This document shows, piece by piece, positions 1-7,714 of a stretch of DNA of 15,630 nucleotides. The DNA comes from CAYQZD01 sp964421875 (lineage in GTDB: Bacteria > Electryoneota > Tariuqbacteria > Tariuqbacterales > Tariuqbacteraceae): assembly GCA_964421875.1 (NCBI GenBank), contig CAYQZD010000086.1:1-15630 (forward strand), read 5' to 3'. Every line of letters starts with the position of its first letter. The stretch's first letter is position 1. Under the pieces are notes generated by a model, which saw nothing but the letters and a program-made list of their open reading frames with translations, had not been told where the DNA came from and did not search any database. The position numbers were made by a program, and so were the translations under genes.

Positions 1-238
1 TCCCTCGGGAACTTTTTAACATAGGGGAATGACAGCAAAGTTGTTCCTAACTTCATATAGGTAAAGTGATACGCTATATATAATTGATGTGAATCGAATA
101 GTATAAGTTCTGAAGTTTCGAATATTTTTTCAAATTGAAGCTATACCAAAAATCTCAAATAGCTCAGATTCACTTCTAAATCGAAAACGCCTGTATTCCC
201 TAACAGCGAATTTTTTTGGCATTGTGTCGATGGGATTT
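1..238. other. A+T-rich gene-free stretch downstream of the proline dehydrogenase gene
   Basis: I see no convincing coding region, RNA gene or strong terminator here. A short palindrome, TCCCTCGGGA, lies at the very start of the window. The stretch reads as A+T-rich non-coding sequence after the TGA stop of the minus-strand gene at 239. Confidence 0.6.
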
Positions 239-1150
239 TCACCTGACCGCCGGGCTGAACATCGCCTTGATAATATGGCTGGCGATTTCAGGGTTTTCCC
301 GCAGACGTCGGACGGAATAGGGATACCAATCCTTTCCGAAGGGGATGTAAACTCTGAGTTTGTGTTCCTGCTCGACAATTATTTTCCGTAGTTCGGGCAG
401 CACCCCAAGCAGCATTTGGAACTCGTAGCGTTCCTTTTTTATTCCTAACTTGTGAATTATCTTGAGCGCCGCCCATACCAGCCATTCGTCATGGGTGGCG
501 ATACCGACGTATGCTCCGCGCTGAAACGCCTCTTCGAGTAGAAGCTCATAATTCAGGCGGATTATATCACGGTCACGATAGGAAACACGATGCGGTTCGA
601 GGTAGATTCCTTTACAGATGCGGAAGTTGACCTGGTTCAGATTTCCTGTAATATCAATTACATCCTGCAGCGTCCTGCGAAGGCAGGCTTGGAGCACGAT
701 GCCTACGTTATCGAAGGTTTTCTTCAAGTTTTGATAGAGTTTGATAGTGGCGTCAGTAGTAGAGGCGTCTTCCATATCGATGCGGAGGAAATTGTTTAAT
801 TCTCTGGCTCTTCCCGCCAGCCTGGAGTAATTCTCCAGGCATTTTTCGTAATCCAGCGTCAGGCCGAGCTGCGTGGGTTTGACCGATATGTTCGCATCCA
901 ACTTTTCCCGGTCGATCACTTCTAAAACCTGAAGGTATTGTTCAATTGGTTCCTCCGCTTGATTAATATTGGTAATGCTCTCACCAAGCACGTCGATAGT
1001 TGCGGACATTCCTTTGTCATTCATACGCTTAACCTCTTCCACCGCATCGAATATTCGGCTCCCTGCGATATACCGCCGGGAGAAATAACCCACAATCGGT
1101 TTGGGCGCTAAGGGAAGTGTGAGCACCACCGCTTTATTGAGCAGATTCAA
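239..1150 (-). CDS. Proline dehydrogenase (monofunctional PRODH)
   Basis: FAD-dependent oxidation of L-proline to pyrroline-5-carboxylate, the first step of proline catabolism, normally feeding electrons to quinone at the membrane. The 303-residue length fits the monofunctional PRODH barrel. Visible family motifs, in order: SVKPTQLGL (89-97), RIDMED (123-128), LQACLRR (153-159), CKGIYLEP (179-186), ATHD (218-221), EFQMLLGV (243-250) and, near the C-terminus (266-287), RVYIPFGKDW followed by YPYS and the paired arginines R281/R282 that bind the proline carboxylate. The start is TTG. It is favoured by an AAAGGA Shine-Dalgarno sequence 7 nt upstream (1158-1163) and because the next methionines fall inside the conserved region. 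No pyrroline-5-carboxylate dehydrogenase gene is in the window, so the second step must be encoded elsewhere. The gene has its own promoter and is separated from the upstream envelope operon by hairpins. Confidence 0.93.
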   Translation of the reverse strand: MNLLNKAVVLTLPLAPKPIVGYFSRRYIAGSRIFDAVEEVKRMNDKGMSATIDVLGESITNINQAEEPIEQYLQVLEVIDREKLDANISVKPTQLGLTLDYEKCLENYSRLAGRARELNNFLRIDMEDASTTDATIKLYQNLKKTFDNVGIVLQACLRRTLQDVIDITGNLNQVNFRICKGIYLEPHRVSYRDRDIIRLNYELLLEEAFQRGAYVGIATHDEWLVWAALKIIHKLGIKKERYEFQMLLGVLPELRKIIVEQEHKLRVYIPFGKDWYPYSVRRLRENPEIASHIIKAMFSPAVR

Positions 1151-1171
1151 GTCGTTATCCTTTCGATGTAT

Positions 1172-1201
1172 ATTATAATGTTAATTAGAGGGTTATGGCA
1201 G
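1172..1201 (-). promoter_or_regulatory. Probable sigma70-type promoter of the proline dehydrogenase gene
   Basis: On the minus strand, a perfect -10 box TATAAT (1172-1177) lies 18 bp from CTGCCA (1196-1201), a 4/6 match to TTGACA. Transcription would start near 1165, leaving a very short leader with the AAAGGA ribosome site almost at the 5' end. Confidence 0.5.
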
Positions 1202-1209
1202 TTTCCTCA

Positions 1210-1247
1210 ATAACAAAACGGCTGCGGGACAATCCGTCCCACAACCG
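1210..1247 (-). terminator. Probable terminator of the lipoprotein/barrel operon
   Basis: An imperfect stem runs from 1219 to 1247: CGG, TG and GGGAC blocks pair with GTCCC, CA and CCG around an AATCC loop, with two mismatches. Read on the minus strand it is followed by GTTTTGTTATT, a U-rich tail. It lies about 210 nt past the stop codon of the barrel protein gene. Confidence 0.5.
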
Positions 1248-1263
1248 CTTAATAAAATACCAA

Positions 1264-1279
1264 ACCCTCAAACGAGGGT
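1264..1279 (-). terminator. Second short hairpin, possibly a tandem terminator
   Basis: A perfect 6-bp stem, ACCCTC/GAGGGT, encloses a 4-nt loop. On the minus strand it is followed by TTGGTATTTTATT. The stem is short and the tail interrupted, so it may only assist the hairpin at 1210-1247. Confidence 0.35.
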
Positions 1280-1456
1280 CTCTGTCGCGACCTCGCACTT
1301 TGAAGGATGAAGATAATGCCTCACGAGTTAACAGTAAAACTGTTTTCAAAGCAGATTAAGGGAAATTAATCAAGTTCAATCTTTGCCTCAAGCTGCGCTT
1401 AATTATGAAGTATAGCGTGAACACACTATTTGGAGGCAGTCTTTCCGGACAATTAT

Positions 1457-2740
1457 CTAGAAAACAATTCTCTGCGAAAAGGCGAAATTGACTCCCTTCG
1501 AAGTGTTGAAGAGTCCTCGCTGCCCCGCGAAGGCTATATCGAGGTCGTAGTGTCCCAAATCCAAGCCGAATCCCACAGCGAAGGTGGTGGTCTGCACACC
1601 GCCCAGCCCTATTCCGAACCGCAGCGGAAGGAAGCGGATTTTGCGGATTTCCGTTCCCAACGATAAGCGGGGCGTGGTGCTGCCTCCGGCGGTTTCGTTC
1701 AGTCCCTGCTGATAATCCCCTTCCACCACCATCCAGGGGTAAAGCTGGTAAGTGGCGGAGAGATTGAGGCTGCGAGGCATAGCATACCTCTTGGTTTCAT
1801 AGGGTGTGTAAGTCGTGTCGGTGTTTACCAAGACGCTATCGAGATAATCTTCGAAGTGGTCGAATTCGTCCTGGTCGAGTCCGCTCGAATTGTAATTGAA
1901 ATCCATATACTTCTCTTCCACTTCGCCGAAGCTAATAGTCCCCACAATATTGCGCAGGGAAAGTCCCAGTGTGAGTTTTTCATTGACTACTGCGGCTGCG
2001 CCAAGGTCCAGCCCCACGCCGTCACCGGGCTTACCCTTGTCCTCGAAGGGAGCGGCGTAGAAGACTTGCAGTTTACCGTTGACGGCGATGGAATCCTCGT
2101 TGGAGAGGATGGTTCCTTCAGCGTCTTCCACCTTTCCGTAAGCGTGGCCGTAGAAATATTTAAAGGTGGCGCCGAGAGCGAGATGCTTGATAAAGTCGAT
2201 ATCCGGATGAAAAAGTCTCGCGGTGGACATAGTGATTTCAGTGGCTAATATCCCCTCGCCTTCCATATCGTTAATCGGCACCGGTTCGGTTCCCAATCCC
2301 TGAAGAGGGATTTCAAAGAAAGCCTTGGGCAGCCTGATATCGGAATAGGAGAATGTGTTGACTGAAAAAGCGAAATTCTTCACGGAAACCGCCATCGGAG
2401 TAAACTGGAAGCGGGAAAAACCCCGGAATCCATCATCGGGGAAGGATCCCACAAATTCCTCCTTGTCTTCGCCATTCCAGTAATCCTTGGTGAAGAATGA
2501 ATTATACTTGTCCACATTGAGGCTGTTGTTGCCCAAACTCATCCCGAATTCCATCAAGTTCAGGCTGAAGGACGGCGCACCCGGCAAAGCTAAATTCGCC
2601 GGATTCCAACGGGAAACCTCAGCGCCGCGAGCCAAGCCTTGAAAGGCCCCTGCCATACTCATCCCCCGGGCGGTGATACCTTCCTGCCCCCAGGCTAAGT
2701 GGGTGGAAAGCAGCAGTATGATAATAGATAGTTTTTTCAT
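1457..2740 (-). CDS. PorV/FadL-like outer membrane beta-barrel protein
   Basis: A 427-residue predicted outer membrane protein. Residues 1-18 are a signal peptide (MKK, hydrophobic run, cleavage after LAWG). The mature N-terminus reads GITARGMSMAGAF, then GLARGAEVSRWNPANLAL. This resembles the 'small-residue-rich plug plus WNPAxL' start of PorV/FadL-superfamily barrels. The rest alternates hydrophobic and polar residues in many amphipathic strands and ends in a phenylalanine (QRIVF), the usual terminal signal for BAM-dependent barrel insertion. It starts 1 bp after the stop of the upstream lipoprotein gene, with a strong GGAGGAGG ribosome site inside that gene's last codons, so the two are co-transcribed and probably translationally coupled. 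The substrate is unknown. I see no type IX secretion C-terminal domain in the window, so a link to that system is not supported. The family assignment comes from motif resemblance. Confidence 0.75.
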   Translation of the reverse strand: MKKLSIIILLLSTHLAWGQEGITARGMSMAGAFQGLARGAEVSRWNPANLALPGAPSFSLNLMEFGMSLGNNSLNVDKYNSFFTKDYWNGEDKEEFVGSFPDDGFRGFSRFQFTPMAVSVKNFAFSVNTFSYSDIRLPKAFFEIPLQGLGTEPVPINDMEGEGILATEITMSTARLFHPDIDFIKHLALGATFKYFYGHAYGKVEDAEGTILSNEDSIAVNGKLQVFYAAPFEDKGKPGDGVGLDLGAAAVVNEKLTLGLSLRNIVGTISFGEVEEKYMDFNYNSSGLDQDEFDHFEDYLDSVLVNTDTTYTPYETKRYAMPRSLNLSATYQLYPWMVVEGDYQQGLNETAGGSTTPRLSLGTEIRKIRFLPLRFGIGLGGVQTTTFAVGFGLDLGHYDLDIAFAGQRGLFNTSKGVNFAFSQRIVF

Positions 2741-2741
2741 C

Positions 2742-4850
2742 TTACTGCCCTCCTCCGGTTTCGTAATCCTTTTCCGGATCGACCTCTATGATGACGTGCG
2801 TGGCCGCTCCCACAGAGACATAATCATAGGGATTGAACCGCACTGTGTCCCCCTCGGTCGAATTAATCTTGAGCAGGGTCTTGATATGTATGGGATTGGT
2901 TTCACTTGCGCCGGCTATAATCTGCAGCAGGTCATAATTCAGGGTTTGCTGGTAGGCAGTGTCGCTGGCTTCAATCACGAAGCCAAAAGAATCGACAATC
3001 GGAGTTGGTAAATACCCTTTCAGCAGGGTATCCACCGCGGCGACCGCGGGATTGAAGCTGGTATCGGACGAACTCACGATATAAACCTCGCCTAACAGCG
3101 GCACGTGCGATTCTAAGAACATAGAAAAATCGACCTGCCGCACCACATCCTCAAAGCCCTCTTCGAGGCTGGTGTATTCCGGTTCGAGGAGGGTTTCACC
3201 CAGTATGAAGGAGAAGGGAGTGTAGATAGTGAATACGCCTTCCACCTCCTGTTCTTCATGCACATTAACTTCCCCGGCGACAGTTGCTTCCCCAAAGGCT
3301 CCGATACTATCGGGGAGGATGTTGAACAGTTGGTTCAGTCCGTCGAAAGTGGTGTCGATTATTCCTGGCGTCCAGGTTCCGTTGGAAAAGTAAGCGTTGG
3401 GCACGGTGAAGTAGTAGGGCAATTCAACAGCTATGGCGCCATCCCTATAGGAACGGACTGTCAGGTTGATATCGACCGAGGCTCCCACATAGGTTTTCAG
3501 GGCGAAGTTCAGTAATGTTTTCGAAACGTCTATGGAATCCAAACCTTCGGGAACATCCTCAAGAGCCTGGAAATGAGGCTCGATTTCAACGGTTTTGGGG
3601 TCGACAATTTCTCCGGTGAAGGATTGGAATGTCAGTTCCGAGACCGAGAAATCAGCCCGCACTGCGGAATCATTGTCAACAATCACAAACGGCGGGTCGG
3701 GATAGTATAAGGGATTGGCGGTGTCCTTTATAATTACCCTGATTTTCGCTTCAATCTTACCATCGCGCTGTGGTCGGTGGAATTCATAGCCGGCAAGGTC
3801 AAGATTGTCCACCTGCACAGTTCCATTAGGTTCGATGAAGTGGATTAGTTTCAGTGTGTCCCCGTTAAGGGTAAAATCCGCCATAATGAAAATCACCGAA
3901 TCGGCGAATCCGGTTTGGTCGTCAATATAATAAGATAGGAAGCCTTCCCTGACAACCGCGGATTCCAAAATATCAACTTCTTCCGAAATATAGATGGAAT
4001 CCTCGAAGAATTCGTGGCGGGCGACATGCGCCTTAGCGCGCTCGATAAAAAGCCGGCTCAACTCAACATCGGCGTCGATGCGGTCATCCTCGGTGATGGT
4101 TACACTGTTGGTTACTCCCGGAGAATGTCCCCCCAGGTGCACCACCATATTGCTGTAGATGGGTGAGCCGGAGGGCAGGGTGTCCCGCTTTACATAAACA
4201 TCGCCGGTGTTGAAGTTGAATACGGTATCGATAGTGAAAACCAGGTTGGAGTCGGTGCCGGTGGAATTGATAGAATAGACATCGACCATTATGCTGTCCA
4301 ACGCAAAGGGGAACCAGTTGGTAAGTGTAATTGTGATTGTGTTCCACATTGAATCGACGCTGCTCTTTTCCGGATCAAGTATTACCCACCTGTATTCATC
4401 GAATTCGAGCAGAGTCTTGGTAATCTGACCAAAGCCGAAACTGGGCACTCCAAAAGGATACTGTCCCGGCGGTAGAGCAGAGTTAACGTCGCCAATCAAA
4501 TAGAAAGTAGCTCGAGTGCCTGGTGGGTCGACCTCCATAGTCCCTACGTAGTTCTCGATATTCTGGGTGATGGGGTCGTGCTGGAGTTTACCGTAGATAT
4601 TGGTGGGACCGATGGAATCGGCGAAGTTGAATCGCAGAATGGAATCGTTGACCATCGATACCCAGGCTCCAAGGGAATCGTTCATCGCCACTTCGGCGGA
4701 ATCATCCACAATCTCCGATAGGGAATACACGCGGTCGGCAATGGGGATTGTGAGTTCAACCTCCCAGGTGGGGGAGCCGGGCTCTTTAACGCTGCAACCC
4801 AGGATGAGAAGCGCTAAGAACAGTGGTATTGAGACTTCCGCCCATTTCAT
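2742..4850 (-). CDS. Large beta-rich lipoprotein of unknown function
   Basis: A 702-residue predicted lipoprotein. The N-terminus has a hydrophobic stretch ending in the lipobox ILGC, with the lipidated cysteine at residue 19 and serine at +2, which fits export and outer membrane anchoring. The mature part is rich in short beta-strand-like segments, Asp, Thr and Val. It opens with a WEVELTIPIADRVY segment that I associate with large secreted or lipid-anchored proteins in FCB-group genomes, but I cannot name a domain. No transmembrane segments follow the signal. The ATG has an AGGA ribosome site 8 nt upstream. The gene is first in a two-gene operon with the outer membrane barrel protein, which suggests that the two products work together at the outer membrane; that is inference from context. 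Function is not assigned. Confidence 0.7.
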   Translation of the reverse strand: MKWAEVSIPLFLALLILGCSVKEPGSPTWEVELTIPIADRVYSLSEIVDDSAEVAMNDSLGAWVSMVNDSILRFNFADSIGPTNIYGKLQHDPITQNIENYVGTMEVDPPGTRATFYLIGDVNSALPPGQYPFGVPSFGFGQITKTLLEFDEYRWVILDPEKSSVDSMWNTITITLTNWFPFALDSIMVDVYSINSTGTDSNLVFTIDTVFNFNTGDVYVKRDTLPSGSPIYSNMVVHLGGHSPGVTNSVTITEDDRIDADVELSRLFIERAKAHVARHEFFEDSIYISEEVDILESAVVREGFLSYYIDDQTGFADSVIFIMADFTLNGDTLKLIHFIEPNGTVQVDNLDLAGYEFHRPQRDGKIEAKIRVIIKDTANPLYYPDPPFVIVDNDSAVRADFSVSELTFQSFTGEIVDPKTVEIEPHFQALEDVPEGLDSIDVSKTLLNFALKTYVGASVDINLTVRSYRDGAIAVELPYYFTVPNAYFSNGTWTPGIIDTTFDGLNQLFNILPDSIGAFGEATVAGEVNVHEEQEVEGVFTIYTPFSFILGETLLEPEYTSLEEGFEDVVRQVDFSMFLESHVPLLGEVYIVSSSDTSFNPAVAAVDTLLKGYLPTPIVDSFGFVIEASDTAYQQTLNYDLLQIIAGASETNPIHIKTLLKINSTEGDTVRFNPYDYVSVGAATHVIIEVDPEKDYETGGGQ

Positions 4851-4931
4851 GTTTTTGTCCTGAAGCTAATTATTTAATGTTTATTAGTTTGCTTTGGGAT
4901 AATGTACGGGTGAAAGCTTCCAATGAATTTG

Positions 4932-4960
4932 ATAATGAACACAATTTTGAAAAAAGTCAA
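4932..4960 (-). promoter_or_regulatory. Strong sigma70-type promoter of the envelope operon
   Basis: On the minus strand, TTGACT (4955-4960) and CATTAT (4932-4937) are separated by exactly 17 bp. The predicted start of transcription is near 4925, giving a leader of about 75 nt to the lipoprotein ATG at 4850. It lies in the 180-bp gap after the metallophosphoesterase gene. Confidence 0.65.
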
Positions 4961-5030
4961 GTTTTGAGCGCAGAAATGCAATTTGCTTTTAGGACCGGGT
5001 GAGACTTGGCCTTACTGAGAAATGGGAAAA

Positions 5031-5846
5031 TCACCGCCTTTGCTCCCAAACGTATTCAATGTCAATCGAATTGGACCTTAATCTAATAGAGACAGGAAAC
5101 TGCCCCGGCTGACAGGAGGTGGTTTTTCCGATTTGGGTTTTCCATACTCCCGAGCTTCTGGGAGATTCATGTATATGACCGTGTAAGGATAGTAGGGGTT
5201 GTTGTTCAAGGATGAATTTCAATACGGAAAGACTGCCGACTTGATGCAGATTGGCGGTGACGTCCAGACCATAGCCGCGAGGTGGTGAGTGCGTGATTAC
5301 GATGGTGCGCTCAGGATGGGGCAGACCGACTTTTGACAGATCATTTTCTATGGTGCCTCTCGCTTTGAAGAAAGACTCTATATTCATGATTGACCGCAAT
5401 CCGTTTTCACTCGACAGCACCGGTCCCGACAATTGCGGCGGTCTGGGAGCGCCTTCATAATCCAGTTTCACCCAATCCTTCAGCCCGAAGGGTAATTCCG
5501 GGACAAAGTTGTAGCCCCAGAAGGTCCATCCCTGATAATCGACAAACCTTCCGTCGATTCGGCGGAATAAACCCTGCGTCTCGTACTCATCAATATACTT
5601 CTGTAAGTAAGCGCCATCGTCATTACCCAGCATCCCCAGCACGGTGACATCCTTTTTCTTGCACCGCTCCAGCCATTCCCCGAACCAGCCGGTAATGAAG
5701 GGCTCCCCGCTTCGATGAGGCAGCAAATCGCCGCTGGTCGCCAGCAGTTTGACTCCCCTTTCCACCGCGGATTTCAGGGTATCGTCATATAATTTGCGGG
5801 TGCCGTGGAAGTCCGTGAAATAAATGAGAGTTAGTCTGTCGGACAT
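5031..5846 (-). CDS. Calcineurin-like metallophosphoesterase
   Basis: A 271-residue cytoplasmic metal-dependent phosphoesterase. The five metal-site blocks are visible in order: TDFHG (D12, H14), SGDLL (D40), LGNDDG (N75), THSPP (H186) and HGHIH (H224, H226). The usual GNH[D/E] block is GNDD here, so the general-acid histidine is replaced by Asp; other small phosphoesterase subfamilies also vary at this position. No signal peptide is present. The natural substrate cannot be inferred. It is the last gene of a minus-strand cluster, 57 bp after the aminotransferase gene, with no clear terminator or promoter in that gap, so co-transcription is likely. The ATG is placed just before the first catalytic block, but the ribosome site is weak. 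Confidence 0.85.
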   Translation of the reverse strand: MSDRLTLIYFTDFHGTRKLYDDTLKSAVERGVKLLATSGDLLPHRSGEPFITGWFGEWLERCKKKDVTVLGMLGNDDGAYLQKYIDEYETQGLFRRIDGRFVDYQGWTFWGYNFVPELPFGLKDWVKLDYEGAPRPPQLSGPVLSSENGLRSIMNIESFFKARGTIENDLSKVGLPHPERTIVITHSPPRGYGLDVTANLHQVGSLSVLKFILEQQPLLSLHGHIHESPRSSGVWKTQIGKTTSCQPGQFPVSIRLRSNSIDIEYVWEQRR

Positions 5847-5903
5847 AGGTCAATGATTGTTAAACTGTGTGTATGACTATTTGAAAAATCATCGCTTTGA
5901 CGA

Positions 5904-7046
5904 TTATGTTTCCGCAATCCTATCCAAAGCCTGATTAATACGCTGTTCCGTGGTGGTAACCGCAATTCGTGCGTAACCTTTACCATATTCGCCGAACCCG
6001 CGTCCGGGAGTCACCACCACTCCCTTTTCCAGCGCTCTTCCAGCCCATTCCATTTCGTCGCCGCCGACGCTGAACCAGACATAGAAGGTGGCGGGCGAGG
6101 CGAAGACCTCATAACCCATACCGCGCAGGCGGTTTTCCGTCAGCGCTTTGCGGCGGGCGAAGGTTTCGCGGAAGGCTTTCACTTTCGCCGGAGGTTCGCT
6201 CCCATTATACTTTTTCAGACAGTCCGCCGCGGCGCGCTGGACATAGCGGGGAGTGCCGCTGTCCAACTGCGTCTTCACTTTCACCAGCCCGTCGATATAT
6301 TCCCGCTTTCCGGCGGCGAATCCCACCCGGTAGCCGGTGGCGTTGAAGGTCTTCGAAAGCGAATGGAACTCTATCGCGTTCCGGGTGAAATTGAGTATCG
6401 AAGGATGAACATAGTCGCCGAAAGTCATTTCGCTGTAAGCCGCGTCGTGCGCGATAACAGTCTCTGGGTGAGCGTCTGCCCATTCGCTGAGTTTCCGATA
6501 GAAATCGATATTCCCCACCGCGCCGGTGGGATTGTTGGGATAATTGACGAAGGCGAGGGCTGTGCCCTGAAAGCGCTCAATGTCGGGTAAAAAGCCATTC
6601 TCCTGGAGTAATGGGATACGCCGCGCCTTCCCACCGTTCAGAATGGTGGCGGCGTTGCCGTAAACCGGATAGCCCGGGTCGGGGACGCCGACTTCATCGC
6701 CGGGATTGACCACGGCGCGGCTGAAATTCGCCAGCGCCTCCTTGGAACCCAGTGTGAGGGAGATTTCCATCTCCGGGTCCAGTTCCACCGCGAACCGCCC
6801 TTTGAACCAGCCGGCGATGGCGCGGCGCACTTCGAGGCCGCCCCGGCTGGTGGGGTAGAGGTGCGCGTCCTCATCGCCGAGATGTCTTTTCAGCGCCTCA
6901 ATCAGGAAATCCGGCGGCTGCAAATCCGGGTCGCCGATTCCCAAATCAATGACATCCACACCGGCTTGAATTTTCGCCGTCTTCGCCGATTCCAGTTGAG
7001 CGAAAAGGTAGGGGGGGAGGTTTTGTATTCGTTGGGAATAGGTCAT
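5904..7046 (-). CDS. dapL: Class I/II PLP aminotransferase, probably LL-diaminopimelate aminotransferase
   Basis: A fold-type I aminotransferase of 380 residues. Key blocks are LGIGDPD (35-41), YPTSRGG (64-70), the NYPNNPTGA substrate/cofactor loop (168-176), HDAAYSEM (200-207, with D201 expected to contact the pyridine nitrogen), SLSKTFNATGYRVG (229-242, with K232 as the Schiff-base lysine) and YARIAVT (358-364, R360 as carboxylate-binding arginine). The N-terminal RIQNLPPYLFAQLE segment and the IGDPD motif resemble DapL-type enzymes, which make LL-diaminopimelate for lysine and peptidoglycan. A related aminotransferase specificity cannot be excluded. The ATG shares one base with the stop codon of the upstream TOPRIM-like gene (TAATG), and no clear Shine-Dalgarno sequence is seen, so translation is probably coupled. 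This is an odd place for a biosynthetic gene. Confidence 0.85.
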   Translation of the reverse strand: MTYSQRIQNLPPYLFAQLESAKTAKIQAGVDVIDLGIGDPDLQPPDFLIEALKRHLGDEDAHLYPTSRGGLEVRRAIAGWFKGRFAVELDPEMEISLTLGSKEALANFSRAVVNPGDEVGVPDPGYPVYGNAATILNGGKARRIPLLQENGFLPDIERFQGTALAFVNYPNNPTGAVGNIDFYRKLSEWADAHPETVIAHDAAYSEMTFGDYVHPSILNFTRNAIEFHSLSKTFNATGYRVGFAAGKREYIDGLVKVKTQLDSGTPRYVQRAAADCLKKYNGSEPPAKVKAFRETFARRKALTENRLRGMGYEVFASPATFYVWFSVGGDEMEWAGRALEKGVVVTPGRGFGEYGKGYARIAVTTTEQRINQALDRIAET

Positions 7047-7714
7047 TAATGAGTTTCTGATGAGTAGTCTTGATTATTATCTACTGAAAACCAATTTGAA
7101 AGCGTTGATTTAAATCTGTCAAATGCTTCATCTTGACATCGTTGGAGTGAGACCTTTTCTGCAATGGACTGGTAGATAGCTGAAGAACGGGGAATTCTTA
7201 CTGCTTTTAAAGCTGATTCTACAGCCTCTTTAGGCTGAGATGGTTTTATATCATTTGATTGTAAATATCCTTTTTCACATAAATATTCACGCAATGACGG
7301 AATTCTGTTCTGCCATCCTAGTGTGTTTTCAACATGCGGAGAATCTGACCACACCCAAATTTCCAATTCAGGTTCGATTACAATAGACTTTGCATTACTT
7401 CCCCAACCGGCCGAATCTAATTGCGCATCGATCTGTCTTTCAAGTTCTATTGCTGGAATGTTTTCCTGACCGCAACCTTTGAAATCAAACATAAGCAAAC
7501 AATGAACAAATTGTCCTATGTATGACTTAGAAAACTGAACTCCATAAGCTCGACATCCGGAATCTTTCCAGGGATGTCTGACAATCTCGAATGTAATCTG
7601 CCTTATACCTAATGCCTCCGGTCTCTTTAGAATGGCATTTACTCCAGCTTGCATATTGGCATCAGCTACAATGACGAACAAGTCTTTATACTCGCTATTC
7701 TCAACTGTTATCAT
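7046..7714 (-). CDS. TOPRIM-like partner of the adjacent ABC-type ATPase (candidate nuclease)
   Basis: A 222-residue soluble protein that I cannot assign to a named family with confidence. An early hydrophobic strand reads FVIVADAN (13-20). A second strand ending in acidic residues reads LLMFDFKG (73-80, D77). A third block is IEPELEIWVW (113-122). The C-terminal part has PKEAVESALKA, IPRSS and SLQRCQDEAFDRF. This order resembles TOPRIM-type or DUF4276/DUF3226-like proteins found next to ABC-type ATPases, in which acidic residues bind metal. The canonical first TOPRIM glutamate is not obvious; D18 is the nearest candidate. The gene overlaps the ATPase gene by 4 bp (ATGA) and the aminotransferase start by 1 bp. 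Base composition is A+T-richer than dapL, suggesting separate ancestry from its downstream neighbour. Nuclease function is inference. Confidence 0.5.
   Translation of the reverse strand: MITVENSEYKDLFVIVADANMQAGVNAILKRPEALGIRQITFEIVRHPWKDSGCRAYGVQFSKSYIGQFVHCLLMFDFKGCGQENIPAIELERQIDAQLDSAGWGSNAKSIVIEPELEIWVWSDSPHVENTLGWQNRIPSLREYLCEKGYLQSNDIKPSQPKEAVESALKAVRIPRSSAIYQSIAEKVSLQRCQDEAFDRFKSTLSNWFSVDNNQDYSSETH

Larger units (their letters stand above)
1151..1456. other. Intergenic region between the barrel protein and proline dehydrogenase genes
   Basis: About 300 bp without a gene. It holds the proline dehydrogenase promoter, two hairpins that probably end the upstream operon (1210-1247 and 1264-1279), and a small AACAG/CTGTT hairpin at 1330-1344. 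I recognise nothing else in it. Confidence 0.6.

Noticed and set aside
1856..2248. 130-codon plus-strand frame opposite the barrel protein gene
   Set aside because: It is the complement of a signal-peptide-bearing outer membrane protein gene with a strong ribosome site; no independent support.
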